Shown here: piece after piece, positions 15,501 to 30,500 of the stretch
Position numbering within the stretch: the first letter of the stretch is position 1
How the letters are laid out: each line of letters starts with the position of its first letter
From: Hanleya hanleyi
Lineage: Eukaryota > Mollusca > Polyplacophora > Lepidopleurida > Hanleyidae
Assembly (NCBI GenBank): GCA_036873755.1
Contig: JAVTVY010033844.1
Span: 1 to 64,000 of the forward strand
Length of the DNA stretch: 64,000 bases
Direction of reading: 5' to 3'
The notes under the pieces: generated by a model
Database searches by the model: none
Told to the model about the DNA's origin: nothing
Seen by the model: the letters and a program-made list of their open reading frames with translations, nothing else
Program-made: the position numbers and the translations under genes

Positions 15501-18500
15501 GGAATACCAGTCGGAACTTCAGACATAATAACACAGTAAGTAAGTTCCGAATGAATAACAAAAACAAGACTTGATAAAGGATATTACACCAGCGAGACAA
15601 CAACAACCAATGTTGTAAAATTGCCTCTGAATACTTCCCTTTAGATGTGCACTGGTCGAGCAAACAAGAGAAAGAGGATGAGAAATGAGGCTACAGTCGC
15701 CTATATAGTGACCACGCTGGATTTGAGTGGAGAGCTCTCCCAGGGGCGGACAACTCTCTCCTAGGGGAGTTAACTTTTTCTTTTAAACTTCCGTTTTCTA
15801 CGTTTGATTGTGCAATTAATAAGGGATTAATGGCATTAATTAAAGCAGGTTTAAGACTTAGGCAACAAACGTTAGGGTTGTGGCAAATTTCATTTCGAAA
15901 GCGATGCATTCTGTCCAGCCACGAGGAAGGAGTTGAATTATTGCTGAACAGCTGGCTGATAAATGCCAGACTTTCGAATTCAAATTCAGTATTTCCAGCC
16001 TGAATCATAAATAACAGATGCAAATAAAAAGATAAAAAATTGTCATTAAACAATTGTAAGACTGTCATTCAAATGCCAAAATGTAACTGAAACTACATAT
16101 ATCCATAAAGAAGAAGAACACACTTGAGAAAAGCATACTGCAAATGGAAGATCTATCTCCTTTGTATCCTAGATTATAAACAGCTATAGTTTTTTGCTAT
16201 TTTTCTCAGCCAATAAACTGGCATTTGAACATTGCATTATTGTCATTCATGCACACCACCATATTAGCTCGGCTCATCAAAATGTCACCAGGGCATATGC
16301 AGGAATTCTCTGGTGTGGAGGTAAACACTGTTTCAGGGAATCTGGGTTGATCATTGAAACTCTGTGAAATTTCACATTCTTTATCCATTGAAAGGTTTTG
16401 ATTCCTGGGTCTGTTGCAAAACAGCCATTTTATGGGGTGAGTGAGTGAATAGAATTTAATGTCGCTTTCAACAATATTTCAGCTGTATCGCGACAAACCA
16501 ACTAAGCACCACCAAGCCAAGTTGCGTTCCTGCTACTTCAAAGAAGAAATCTTTGAAGCAGCATGGAACCAGACACCCACTATCAATCTTATAAAACACT
16601 GAGGACAGCACACAAGACACAGACAGAAGGTGCAATAAAGACAAGTAATATCACAGTGCTAGACATCACATTATCAAGTTCCTGTTGCTTCTCAGCAAAA
16701 TGGATTGAAGCAACAGGAACCTGTGCATAAAGGCAGAGTATTTATAGAACACTCAGTAGACAGTCACTAACAAATTACAGCGATATGCAACAGTAATAAC
16801 AGTTATAAAACTGGAACCTAGTAAATTCTTAATATATTTTTACACATGGCAGAAATGAGTGTTAGATCGGCTGATGTCATACAGAGATACATGTATGTGT
16901 CATATATTGATTAATTTTCTGATTGGTTATAATTAATCAATGGCAGCACATATATGTTCAGTCTCCAAATTGTGAAGTTTAGATATCGGCTGAAAAAAAC
17001 TGCAAAAAAATGAGATCTTTCATTTGCAGTAAGCTTTTTCCAAGTGAGGAGAGAGGTTTGTCCCATTTAATAAAACATCTCTCTTAGGATTTAAAAATGT
17101 CTTACCTGAACTTCTAAATCTCTTGGATAAAACACATTCCTCTGGAACATCAATATTGGCTCATCTGAAACAAAGATTAGGCTGAATAAAATTAGTGTCT
17201 AGCTTCTCAGCCACTGGGAGTGAGGCTTTTTTTTATCTTTTTATTTTGTTCTCTTTCACACAGACCAAATATATTAATCTTTTCTGGCACATAGATGCAG
17301 TTGTTGAATACAATTTGCATTAAACCAACTTTGAGTTACTTAGAGAATCAGCCTTGAACAATACTATTTCATTCAGAAGAAGAAAAAAAACTAGAGGTTC
17401 CGCTTTGACCCTTGAGTTGCCGCTCCGGCATGAAGCCTATGCTGGTTGTTTTTTTAAGCAAAAACATACGTCTCCCCCGACCTCCCCTTGAGTGGGCACA
17501 TAATTTAAGGGAAAGTGCTATAAAATGAATGTAGCAATAAGTATCCTAAACAAAGCTGCGCATCTAAAAATATTAATTACAAAGAGGCGATTTTCATTGT
17601 TGCAGTAACCCAGTGAGGAGTCGGGATTTATATAGCAATGAGTGGATTGCCGCCATCTACAGCGTCCAACCGATGTGGAATACATGTAATTGTGAAGCAT
17701 CAACTATTTCGAAACTGATCACATTAGGAAAGATGCAAAACATACAAGAGCCACACCTATAGTATACATGCTGTACCGTATAGAAGTTTCATGCATCTGC
17801 CTTCAGTAGTTTCCAAGATATGGAGTGAACAGAAATTGGACAGACAGATAAGCACATTTTACATGGACCCACGCAAGCACTAGCTCACACCAACACCTAA
17901 TTAGATCATAAGGCCATTTCAATGAAGCTTCCATCCAAGTTTGGTGAAATTTCATCCAGTAGTTCTCCACATATCTTGTAGACACGAGTAGTCCTGTACA
18001 TACATGTAACAAAGCTGGACATCAGAAACAGATGGATGCACGCAAACAAACCAAAACCTAATCAGATGAGGAGGCCATCATGATAAAGCTGCCATCGAAG
18101 TTGGACACGAACGAATGCTCGCACACACACACCAAAACCTAATCAAATGAGGGGGCTATCCCACTGAAGCTTCCATCCAAGTTTGGTGAAATTCCATCCA
18201 GTAGTTCTCAAGATATCTTGCAGACAAGGCCTGTATACACATGGACGGACGGACGATGGACATGGATAAATGCACACACACACCCAAACCTAATCAAATG
18301 AGGGGGCTATCCCAATGAACCTTCCATCCAAGTTTGGTGAAATTCTGTCCAGTAGTTCTTCAGATATCTTGCAGAAAGGGCCTGTATACATATATACATA
18401 TACATGTACAAGTACATGGGCAGAGGGATGGAAACCGGACACGGATGAATGCATGCACACACACCAAAACCTAATCAAATGAGGGGGCTATCCCAATGAA

Positions 18501-21500
18501 GCTTCCATCCAAGTTTGGTGAAATTCCGTCCAGTAGTTCTCAGGATATCTTGCAGACAAGGCCCGTATACATGTACAAGTAGATGGACAGGACGGACACC
18601 GGACACGGATGAATGCACGCACACGAACCAAAACCTAATCAAATGAGGGGGCTATCCCACTGAAGCTACCATCCAAGTTTGGTGAAATTCCATCCAGTAG
18701 TTCTCAAGATATCTTGCAGACAAGGCCTGTATATACATGTACAAGTAGATGGACGGACGGACGGACACCGGACACAGATGAATGCACGCACACACACCAA
18801 AACCTAATCAAATGAGGGGGCTATCCCAATGAAGCTTCCATCCAAGTTTGGTGAAATTCCATCCAGTAGTTCTCAAGATATCTTGCAGACAAGGCCTGTA
18901 TATACATGTACAAGTAGATGGACGGACGGACGGACACCGGACACGGATGAATGCACGCACACACACCAAAACCTAATCAAATGAGGGGGCTATCCCAATG
19001 AAGCTTCCATCCAAGTTTGGTGAAATTCCATCCGGTAGTTCTCAAGATATCTTGCAGACAAGGCAAGGGGACGGACAGACATCCATCCAGACATCCAACC
19101 AGACAGACAGACAGCACAAACACTAGATGTCTCCCCCCCAACATAGTTGGGGGAGACATAACAAGACGCGGCTGTGCTTGTGAAGAAATTTATTTTATTC
19201 GGCCTTAGTAGCTTAAAAATATTGCAGTATGGGAGACAACTCTCTATGTTCTGATCATAGTAGGATGGGATACACTCTCAAAAAGTACCATATTGTAGGA
19301 CCAGCTATGTTTTCCTGAATCAAATGCTGACATAGAATTAGAACACATGTTTTGCTCTCAAATAACTCGTTGCTAATAGGCTATATTGAAAGTTTAATAT
19401 GTCAAACTAGGAAGCTATATCTCGAAACTTGTCAGCAGGAAGCAATAACGGTGTACCATTTTAAGCCTATCTTACCTTTGGCTATATCTTCAGCATCCTC
19501 GTCTGTGTATTTATCACAGAGATCATCCCATTGCTGCACAAGCATGAAAGGTTTGTGGTGACTCTTTAACCTCAGTTCTGAAAAAATAATAATAATTAAA
19601 TTTATCAAAAAAATTCCCAATTTTATTTAAACAGATACATACATGCTAATATATTCCAGCAAGAGGATTCAAGGGTGAGTGAGTGAATATGATTTAACGT
19701 CGCTTTCATCTATATTTCAGTCATATCACGACATGGGTCCTATTCCTTTTCACACCCGGGACCCACACGTGGACGGGTGCCTCAGTTAGTCGCCTCTTAC
19801 GACAAGGTGTCTGAGGAGCTGAGGCCTATTCTTACCATGACCTGCGGTGTGCACGACGACATCCCAGGTCAGTGATTAAAGGTTCTACCAAATGGTCCTC
19901 ACTCCCCATCCTTTTTTGATGCTACAGTGTTGTAAGAGGTTCGATTTGCATTTGATAGCGGTTTACTGTTTTTGGAATGGCCCAAGTTGAAACAAGCAGC
20001 CAGAGGATGCTAGGTCCCCCGCCGAAATGGCAGCAATATTTTTTAGCATTGTTGGTCTTAGGGGATATACATGAGGGAGGCAACTGCTGCTTCATAGGCG
20101 TTGGATGTGGAACGGTCTTTCTGCCTTCCCCAGTTTTAAGATCAACTCAGAACGATTGACTGAAAGTTGATTGCTTCTGTGATATAGTTTCCATGCAGTG
20201 AAGCACCGAGAAGCATCCCCAAGTGACATCTCAAGGCATTATCTGCAAACCAAATTTGACGAGAAGCTGAAGGCATCCTCAACCTACTGCCCGGAAACCA
20301 AATTTTAAATTGCCACCAGTTGTCGCCACCTGTAGATGCAAGTGAGCGAAATGCAATCCCAAGCATCATCTCATGGCATGGTAGCCTACATGTATTAGCC
20401 TATAGTATCTTCTACAGGGGGCTAATGATCGGCTGATGCAGCAACAACAACATTTTCCCAGTTAGACGGCAGATTTTGAAATCAAAAACGAGGCCGCGCT
20501 ATGTCATCAGTCAACTGAGACAGTCACGTGGTTGTGTATGAAGATTGGGGTGGGTCTTATCTAATAGTGATCCAATGAAAATGCTCGTATTAGTTTAAAA
20601 TGGCGGGGTCGAATGACCAATCACTGAACGGGAGACAGCTGGAACAGTACGTTGACACTGTCTGTTAATACAGGGGTGTCGGAAGCAAATTCAAAGTGGT
20701 ACGGCCACTATCATTGCACTTTAGGTGAGGATCGAGGGGCCGCCCCGGCCCCAGATGCTCCTGGGGTCTAGATCGCCGAAGAAGCGTTCTGAGCGATTTC
20801 TGGCGTCAATCAAAATCACTCTGCATTGAAGTGTATTTTTAGTTCTTTCCTAACCCTTTTACTATTGAAAAAGCAATCGATGGTGGTTTTCTGCGATGCT
20901 GAATTACAAAAAATTGTGTATAGTATAGTACTGTATCCTAGGCACATCGTGTAGAAGTAACCGAGATGATGCATCGATAATGTATACCAAATTTTACATT
21001 GAGCATTTGAACAGTGTCAGAGATAGAGATCATTAATGATTTTACATAAATTAAAGATGGTTGCCCATCCTTCCCGTCACTCAGAGGAACTAATGTGGTT
21101 ATTCATTAATGCAAGTCTCTTCATACATCGATGCTGTAAATCAAGTTTCGTATAGAACATTTGAATGGTATCAGAGATAAACATCATTAAAGATTCTGAA
21201 TAAATTAAAGATGGCCGCCAAGATTTCCGCCCAATCAGAGAAACCAGATCTGTCATTCATCGTAAGTCTCTTGATGCATCAATGATGTATACCAAATTTT
21301 ACACTGAGCACTCCAACGGAATCAGAGATAGAGATCATTAATGATTTTGCCTAAATTAAAGATGGCCACCAAAGGTTTTCAGTCAATTAGGTCCCGATTC
21401 AAAGTATCTGGATGTATTGATGATATATACCAACCTTCATATAAAACAATTGAATGGTAACCGAGATATGTATGCTATCATTATCGATTTCGCATGAATT

Positions 21501-24500
21501 AAAGATGGCCTCCAGGGTTCCCAGCTAATCAGAAAAGCCTGTTTGGTAATTCGTTGAAAGTTGCTTGATGTATCGATGATGTATATCAAATTTCGTATTG
21601 AACAGTTGAATGGTTTCCGAGATATGGATCATTATCCATTTTGCATGAAATTAAAGATGGCTGCCAAGGTTCCCACCCAATCAGGTCCCAATTCTATAGG
21701 CTTCTGGTCCTTGACTAGGCAAATAAGCATACCAAATTTGGAATTCATCAGCGAAACAGTTTTCCGGCTATCTCGCTCACGAACGGACGTACGGACAGAC
21801 GGACGTACAAGATGATGACAATACCCCATGGCCAAAAATGGCCGAGGGGTAAAAACATGGGTCTGTGCCTGATAAATTTTAAGCCTTTTGGGGTTGCAAC
21901 TCATTCATAGAAAGCTCCCTGTACATGAACAACTGCACTGACAACTGCATGCCATCATCTGTCAGTCTGAAGACCAGCAAGGTTGAATTCAGTTCAATTC
22001 AGGAAATTGATCATATGCACAGTGTGCACCCAAACATTAGGAACACAGTTGTAATTAATATAGTAATATACGTGTGTAGACAAATGATTCGTGCAGAAGC
22101 TTCAGGGTAAATTCTATGATGTGCAATACAATTATTTGTTAGCAAAATTGAAGGAAATGTTATCCTTCGTTTAAGATGACACGAAATTCAAAAATCAGGG
22201 ATTCAGTCCCGCCATTTATTTCACATTATACTTCTGAAATAAAATATGGTTCATGCAAAAGCTTTAGGGTAAATCATATGATGTGGAATAGAATGATTTC
22301 ATATAGCAAAATTGAAGGCCCATTTTGACTGGAACGGACAAGAAGAAGAGAAACTCAGTGGTGCCACCTTCAGGCAGATGTTGCTGAAATCCAATACGGA
22401 CTGGCGTCCTGTTGCAAGGAATGCGTATTCCGAATTTCGGAATAATCCAACATAGCATTAGGAAGTTATCGCTTCGAACAGATGTACACGGAAAAAAAAT
22501 CTATTTTGACCCAGTGGCGCCACCTTCAGGCCGATGTTGCTGAAATGCAATACGGACTGGCCTCTTGTCGCAAGGAATGCGAATGCTGAATTTCGGAAGA
22601 ATCCAACAGAGCGTTAGGAAGTTATCGCTTCGAACAGACATGCACGGACGTACACGAACATCCACGGACTCAAAGAAGCAAGAACCAGTGGCGCTACCTT
22701 CAGGCAGATGTTGCTGAAATGTAATACGGACTGGCGTCTTGTCACAAGGAATGCGTATTCTAATTTTGGAAGAATCCAACAAAACTTTAGGAAGTTATCG
22801 CTTCGAACAGACATGCACGGACGTACACGGACGCAGAGAAGCAAGAACTAGTGGCGCCACCTTCAGGCAGATGTTGCTGAAATGCAATACAGACTGGCCT
22901 CTTGTCGCAAGGAATGCGAATGCTGAATTTCGGAAGAATCCAACAAAGCGTTAGGAAGTTATCGCTTCGAACAGACATGCACGGACGTACACGAACATCC
23001 ACGGACACAAAGAAGTAAGAACCAGTGGCGCCACCTTCAGGCAGATGTTGCTGAGATGTAATACAGACTGGCATCTTGTCGCAAGGTATGCATATTCCGA
23101 ATTTCGGAAGAATCCAACAAAGCGTTAGGAAGTTATCACTTCGAACAGACGTACACGGACATTCACGGATACGAAGAAGCAAGAACTAGTGGCGCCACCT
23201 TCAAGCAGATGTTGCTGAAATGCAATACGGACTGGTGTCTTGTCGCAAGGAATGCGTATGCCGAATTTCGGAAGAATCCAACTAAGCGTGTTATCGCTTC
23301 GAACAGACATGCACGGACGTACACGGACATCCACATACGCAAAGAAGCAAGAACTAGCGGCGCCACCTTCAGGCAGATGTTGCTGAAATGCAATACGGAC
23401 TGGCGTCTTGCCGCAAGGAATGCATATTCCGAATTTCGGAAGAATCCAACAAAGCGTTAGGAAGTTATCGCTTCGAACAGACATGGACGGACGTACACGG
23501 ACATCCACGGACACAAAGAAGCAAGAACCATTTTAAAGTCCCCGGCCGCGTTGCGGCGGGGGACAAAAAAAAAGAGAAACTTGAAACCCTCCAATATCAC
23601 GCCTGTTTGGAAATGGTGAAGGCCGTGACCTGCTGATCATGCATGATCGTTCGTAGCAAGCAATCATAGCAAACGTTCTAGGTGACATTTCCATTGTAAC
23701 ACTAACAACATCCCAAAGCTAAAACGTAATGCTTTGTTGACGTCATGATGACAGTTAGTGAGCGAGTGAGTGAATATGATTTGACGTCACTTTCAATTAT
23801 ATTTCAGTCATATCACGACGTTGTGTCCTATTACTTTTCACACCTGGGAACTCCACAAGTAGGGTCCTATTCCTTATTACACCCGAAACCCCATGGTGGG
23901 GTCCTATTCCAGTGTCATACCCAATTGTTGTGCCATGTACATCACAATGGGATGTCCGACACAACCAACTGATCGATATTATACGACGCGATTGTATTAA
24001 ATCAGACTCTGACATCAAGTGTCAGAGGTTACGGCTTCAATACGTTTTTCACCACACCTGTTTTAAAAAATCCAATTTTCAGTGAAAACAACATGAACTT
24101 ATTCTTTACACTGCTTCTATGTATGTTTTCATGTAAAGTGTGCAGTGGGTCTTTGGTAGAGCCTATAAGATAGTGTATATATATATTTATATTAGAGTTC
24201 AAAAGTTTCACTGTAATTGTGGAGGGTCAGGGAGCTTAATAATGTAAAATAAATATTAAGCTCAGTCAGAAAATATGCTGACCTAGGAGAGGTGAGACAA
24301 GCCACAAACAGAATATATCTCTGGCATCCTCTGGAAGTTTCTGCTCCATCAATACTATCTCCATCAGATCATCAGCACGTGCATGCTGTCCTTCCTCTAT
24401 CGTGACATGTAGTACTGTTTGGTCCCGCAAGTAGATACAGACATCCAGCTGAGGAAGGAGGACTGTAAATGAATACAAAGAAGATAAGTCATTTAGAATC

Positions 24501-27500
24501 TCACAAACCATTAAAATAAAGCACAGGTTGTCATTTTTTGTCTCAAGGCTGCAGGATACATATCATATCAAGGACAAGCTTCAATTCAATTTAGTTGAAG
24601 CTGCTACAATCATTAAATTAGGACACAGTATGCCGCATCCTCGAGGTATGAATTTGTAAGAGTTATTTCCCTTTATCTCAATATTTCATGGTGATGGATA
24701 CTACTGCACTAGGAGAAAATCTGTCCCTCATATAAACCAGAGTGGCTTATGTACCTGCAAAACCAGTTAGGACATTGAAATACCCAACAGGACAATTATA
24801 AATATTTAGAACATTTAAAACAGCAGTTTTTTGTAATCAAATCTACCTCAAACAAATTCCTTCAAGAACGTATTGTATCAATCCCGACCTGGCACTTGAA
24901 TTGAAGGTAATCCTTAGACAATAGATCTGTGCCGATAGCAGTGGTAGGTGCATTGACACATTTTTTCTTGTCTCTTTCCCGTCTATTCAGCATAGCATTA
25001 AAATATTTTTAATCAATGATAACTGGACTACTTTTGACGTGAAATTGCAAAAAGTATTATAAATGTGAGCTTATTGGTCATTTCTTGGAATAGTAGGATA
25101 ATTTCATCTATATTTACCATATTTACACCAGTTGTCAATCGTTAAAAAAAATGCCCCATCCTAAAGGGATAAGGAAGAGACCAGAAGAACAACCTGCTGG
25201 GAGCCACACGTCAATGCACCTGTTGCTGCTTTCAGGGCAATTATATTGTCTGCAGATTAACTTACAATATAGTGCAAGCCCAGGATTGTGTTCACAAATT
25301 AGACAATGAAATTTTGGGCTGTCTAGGTTCTATATATGCGAGATTACTTTGAAAAATTGGACATGGCCAGTCATAGCCAGCAAGTAAAATGTCCCTGTTA
25401 CACGTATCAATGTTAGTTATTAATAATAGATGTTCAAATGTTACCATGTCTTCATTATTGAAAAAAAAAATCTTTATTTCTTTAGGACATTAAACATTCA
25501 AAAGTAAGGGATATCAGAACAAATTGTAATTTTGTGAAATATCACTAAAACCATGAAATTCAATTTAAGATAAATTTATAGATACTCTAACTCCAGAAGC
25601 ATTCTTTGGAAAATGAAAAATATAGGAGGAAAGATATACAAAGCCCATAAAAAAGCACAGGCGTGAATCCACACTATATTCGGCTGTATTCCAGAATACT
25701 CTCCCCACAGAAATTATACCTTGTTTTGTTAATCAATATTTTTATGTTTCTCCAAAAAACTTATGGTTTGTCATGAGAACTATTTTGTTTTGGAATACAG
25801 TCCTGTTGGATCCACTCCTGAAGCACATGACATTATCCTCTAGAGATATTAAAACACACATGCATTTCCTAAAACATGTTCTAGTCTAGCCTCTTTATAA
25901 GGTGCCTCGATAATCATAGGCAGGTGCTTTTAGGCAGGTGCTATCATGTCTCCCAAATTAATAAATGCCTATCATTCACCCCTTAGGATGAGCATCCATA
26001 AAGTGATTCAAATGTGGTCTCCCAATAATAGCATTAAAGTGAGTGAATAGAATTTAACGTCGCTTTCAACAATATTTCAGCTATATCACGTAGAACCAAG
26101 CACCACCCAGCCCAGTTGTGTTCCTGCTATTTCAAAGAAGAAATCTTTGAAGCAGAATGGAACCAGACACCCTCCATCCACCCTATAAAACACTGAGGAC
26201 AGCGCACAATACACAGACAGGACGCATACGTACATGGTGCAATAAAGACAAGAATGATATTACAGTGCTAGACATCACATTATCAAGTTCCTGTTGCTTC
26301 TTGGCAAAATGCATTGAAGCAACAGGAACGTGAATCCACCCAACCACTGTACTGTACTTGCCACTGCAAAACTAAACTACAATTGAAACATACATGAAAA
26401 TGTACATTTTGGACTTCACTCACAATCAAATTGATGATCAAATTACCATAACCAAAACCACAAAAGTAAATAAAAGAGAAAATGAGATAATTATAACCAA
26501 GCTTTGATCTACTAAAGTATAAAAGGTTTGTCCATTTTCTTGTCCCAGTATAATTTTACCTTGTTTCTCAGTAGTTTTTTCTTCTTCAGTTTGGCAAGCT
26601 TTATGGAGAAAATATCAGTTCCATGACGTATCACCAGAATCCATTTATTATAAGAAATAGTATGTCTAATATCAAAGCTGAACAACACCCACAAAAATTT
26701 AACTAAAAATAGCATGGCAATTCCACTCACCTGTGTAGTCAATGCCAAAACATCCATCAGATCATTTCCATAGAAGGTGATTCTGCTAGTTCTCAACTCA
26801 CGATGCCATATCTGCATTTTTCTGTTCAACTGGTTCCCTGCTTGTCCCCCCCAACATGTATTTCCGGTTCAAAAAGTTTGTCAGTCTGTCACAGTCTAGA
26901 TTCGGGAGTCACATAGAGAAAACCTCTCACAAGTATATATGATATACGTATCTGCATGGTTGAAAATGGCCAGTTCAAATATATACTCACAAATTATACC
27001 AAACACACTAACAGATACCACAATGTAAAATTGTCACAATAAAAATATCCACTATACATGTACCTTCAATCTCAAATGAAATCACTCAATCCATGAAAGG
27101 TTTAGCGCACCTGGCAGCCATCTCAGTTCAACAGGCACAGAGCCTATTTAGTGTGTTCATGCCATACATACTGTTCTAACTATGCTGCTCACACATGAAA
27201 GCCAAAATATCAGCTGTGAACGGGAAAATCCATGTAGAAATCCGTAGTATGGATATCAGCATATGTTGGTTGCCGAAGTTGAATTACGATTGGTTCACTG
27301 CCATAGTAAACTATGGAAAAAACAATAGCAAACTTGTGTCTGCAATATTGACTGCCATGTAAGATGTTTAGTTGGAAGGTTGTGTATGACATGTTAATGG
27401 CTTTGCTCCCATTGAACTGGATGACTGTCACTCATGCTATACTTTTCATGGATTGAGTGAATTTTTAGGCATAATGGATATATTGGATCATACATATCTG

Positions 27501-30500
27501 TCAGTGTGTTTGGTATAATTCTTGAGTGTATATATATATATGAATTTTCATTTGGTCATTTTATAGGTCATTTTCAAATGTGCGGAAACCTAAACTGCAA
27601 GATGTCTTCTCTATGCGACTTGTAAATCTATAAAGTGGCAGTTCCAAGAAGTCTTCGTCCCTTATATGGGGGTAGAAGCTAGGAACTGGTTGAATAGAAA
27701 ATAGCAAGTATGTCATTGTGAGTTGAGAACTATCAGAACCTAGGCTCCTGCTATGAAAATAATCGGTGTATGGACATTTCCCCCAGTGGGCATTTCCCCC
27801 AGTGAACATTTCCCCCACCCTATATTTTTAGGTTATTTTGAACATAGCTTTTAAATAATTTATCAATAACACAAATTATGTTATATTTTTTTAATTTTCT
27901 ATATAAGGATTTCCACATATGTTTTACGATAAATGAGTCGCATAGTGATAAAATATTATACATATACACAGTATCAGTATTATACAGTCTTTAATATAGC
28001 ACATTTTAAAACAATATAAATGATGTATACATGAAAAAAGCATAACATTAACTGTTCGTAGGTCGGTGTCGTGAAGCCATTTGATGAGAATAAAATTGAA
28101 CTAAAGTGAAAACTGAGGTAAAAAATAGAACAAAATTATATTGTTTAAAAATACATTTTTTATTTTGTGATATAATGTTTTCTTAAAATGTTAAAATGAA
28201 TATTATATGTTATGACTGTGATCCATCATATTGTTTAAAAATGTGCTATATAATATATAACGTGCTTTCTCATAAAACTTATTGTAAAATATGTGCTATA
28301 TTGTTTTAAATGTGCTATAAGACTGTATGATGCTGCTATATACTGTGTATATGTATAATATCTTATCACTATTCGACTCATTTATCGTAAAACATATGTA
28401 GAAATCCTTATATCCTATTTACAGAAAATAAAAAAATATATATAAAAAAGTTGTATTTTTTCCAAATTATTTGAAAACTACATGTATGTTCCAAATAACC
28501 TAAAAATATACTAGGGTGGGGGAATGTCCACTGGGGGAAATGCCCACTGGGGGAAATGTCCACTGGGGGAAATGCCCTGGATTCGAAATAATCTGATGGC
28601 TGTTTTGGCATTGACTACATAGGTGAGTGGAATTGCCATGCTATTTTTAGTTGACTTTTTATGGGTGTTGTTCAGCTTTAAAGTTTATTTACATGTACAT
28701 AAAGCTTATGCAAGCCATTTTTATTTATTCTGCAAAACTCAGAAGGATAATGTAAAAAAAAATCTTTTGTTTCCGGTGAGAGACCTTGAACAGACCTTGA
28801 ATTTTCCTTTCTTTCTAGAAGAGCCCCAATTTAGGACAAAAAATTCATTTCCCAATCTAAACAAAACAGTTAGCAGCCTTTTCATTGGTACTACTTTCAC
28901 AATACCAAAAATCCAATCAGATTTTATGATTACCACTTCTTGTTTGTCAATTAAGGCCCAGATAACCAATCAACTGACAGAACTAGCACGTCCGGCTTAC
29001 CTTCTGGTCCTATTGAGCAAGCTTCCCATTAGAAGCCACCATTTAGCGCAAAAGACGTTGGCCCAGGGATGTGAATTTACCTCCCCTGAATCACTCAACC
29101 ATAACCAGATTAGACAGAACCACCTCTCTAAAATGGAGGTAAAAAAGTTCGTTTTTGTCCAATAAAGTCAAGAATATATCGAATGAAGAGACATCCACCA
29201 TATGAGATCATGGACATATATATCCGCATCAGATGGTATGGAAAATGCCGTCTATCTAATTTGCATAAGAATAGACGACATGTTTTATTCTCTGTTAACA
29301 ATTAGACTATGCACACTTTCATTGGAAAACCACTGTTACATACATGTATGTAACTATATATAACGTAAGTTGCCTGAAGAGTTTGGAGCGTTATTAAGAA
29401 TAAGTCGAAGTATTAAGCAAAAACGACCTTTATTACCTCCATTTTAGAGAGGTAGTTGTCTCCAAGCTGATAAATGTTTACCTCTAAAACATTGTCTTGT
29501 GCACGAACGGCTTTACAAACTGTAAACCCACTTTATACAGACAAAGTTGATAGCTCTTCTTGGCTAAGAGAGATAACTTTTCTAAATAATAGGCCAGTGA
29601 ACCAGGGGAGATAACTCTGTCGGGCAAACCGACCACATTCCAATGATACGATCAAGGCTATTTTTCCCCTGACCGGACGTTCCAGTATTTACGATCACCC
29701 TCTGATTTTTGTGATCTTGAAATCACTTCAGGTGATCAAATATTTGGAATGTTTACCATAAGCCAAAAAGTTGACGCACATAGCTCAGAAAAGCATCCAA
29801 GCTCACCAGAAACAAAAGACTTTTATTTGCCTATATGCAAATTAGGTTAAAGTTAACCTTGTAGACGGACTACATGTATCTCATAGTTCAGATACATAGG
29901 CAGGAGTATTTAATAAGCCGACAGAATACACTATGCTCAGCCTGCTTTTGTCCTGGATTGATTACTGGAGACATTCCAATCACAGGGCAAAATATGATTG
30001 CATTAACCAAGATCATTCCTGTATTTTTATGACAACAATGTCAATGTACTCTTTACTATGTGAAAGTTTCATTTTGGTTAACACAATCACATTTTATATA
30101 TCAATGCACACTATTGTCTGGAAGCCTTCAAAATACGAGAGTACAACTACTTCAACTCTAATGTCAAGCACAATGCCACTGTGCCAATGCTATAGTTCAG
30201 CGTAGTATTGAAAAAAAAATTATACCAGGTATCATGGGTTCGAAACACAGTCTTGGTTTTTTTCCTGCAATGCAATATTGTCACATGTGCAAACAAACAT
30301 GGAAAATACAATGTTTTATAAATATAATTTATACTAGAAATAAAATAACTTTTCGCTCATGACACTTCCATGAGCAATATCATTGGCTGTCACAGTGTGA
30401 CAGATTTATGACAGATTTATACCTCCCAGAATATTATGCGATAACTTAATAGGCCTATGTATCATTAAACAATGATGGTAGGCATGTGGTATCCAATAGT

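Larger units (their letters stand above)
9311..15870 (-). mobile_element. Complete DIRS-type tyrosine-recombinase retrotransposon
   Basis: A 6.56-kb element in the FRMD8 intron between exons 8 and 7, transcribed in the same direction as the host gene. It has the full DIRS layout: inverted terminal repeats, a Gag ORF, an RT/RNase H/methyltransferase-like ORF, an overlapping tyrosine recombinase ORF, and an internal complementary region next to the 3' (left) repeat. The ends are fixed by the internal complementary region at 9601-9694. That region is the reverse complement of right end joined to left end (CAACAAAC|ATCAAAC), meaning the circle junction. No target duplication is visible, as expected for this class. 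The two terminal repeats differ at very few positions, so the insertion is recent. The only obvious defect is a frame change in Gag. Confidence 0.95.

Noticed and set aside
17880..23570. CRISPR-like arrays
   Set aside because: Regular repeats without unique spacers, units of 150-180 bp, in a clearly eukaryotic context.
22264..23636. Multiple ORFs of 60-131 codons on both strands
   Set aside because: They are translations of the 170-bp tandem repeat and coexist on opposite strands.
28623..29165. 180-codon plus-strand ORF
   Set aside because: It starts inside a duplicated repeat segment and runs through dispersed repeat words also found at 41.7 and 42.0 kb. No domain and no homologue recognised.
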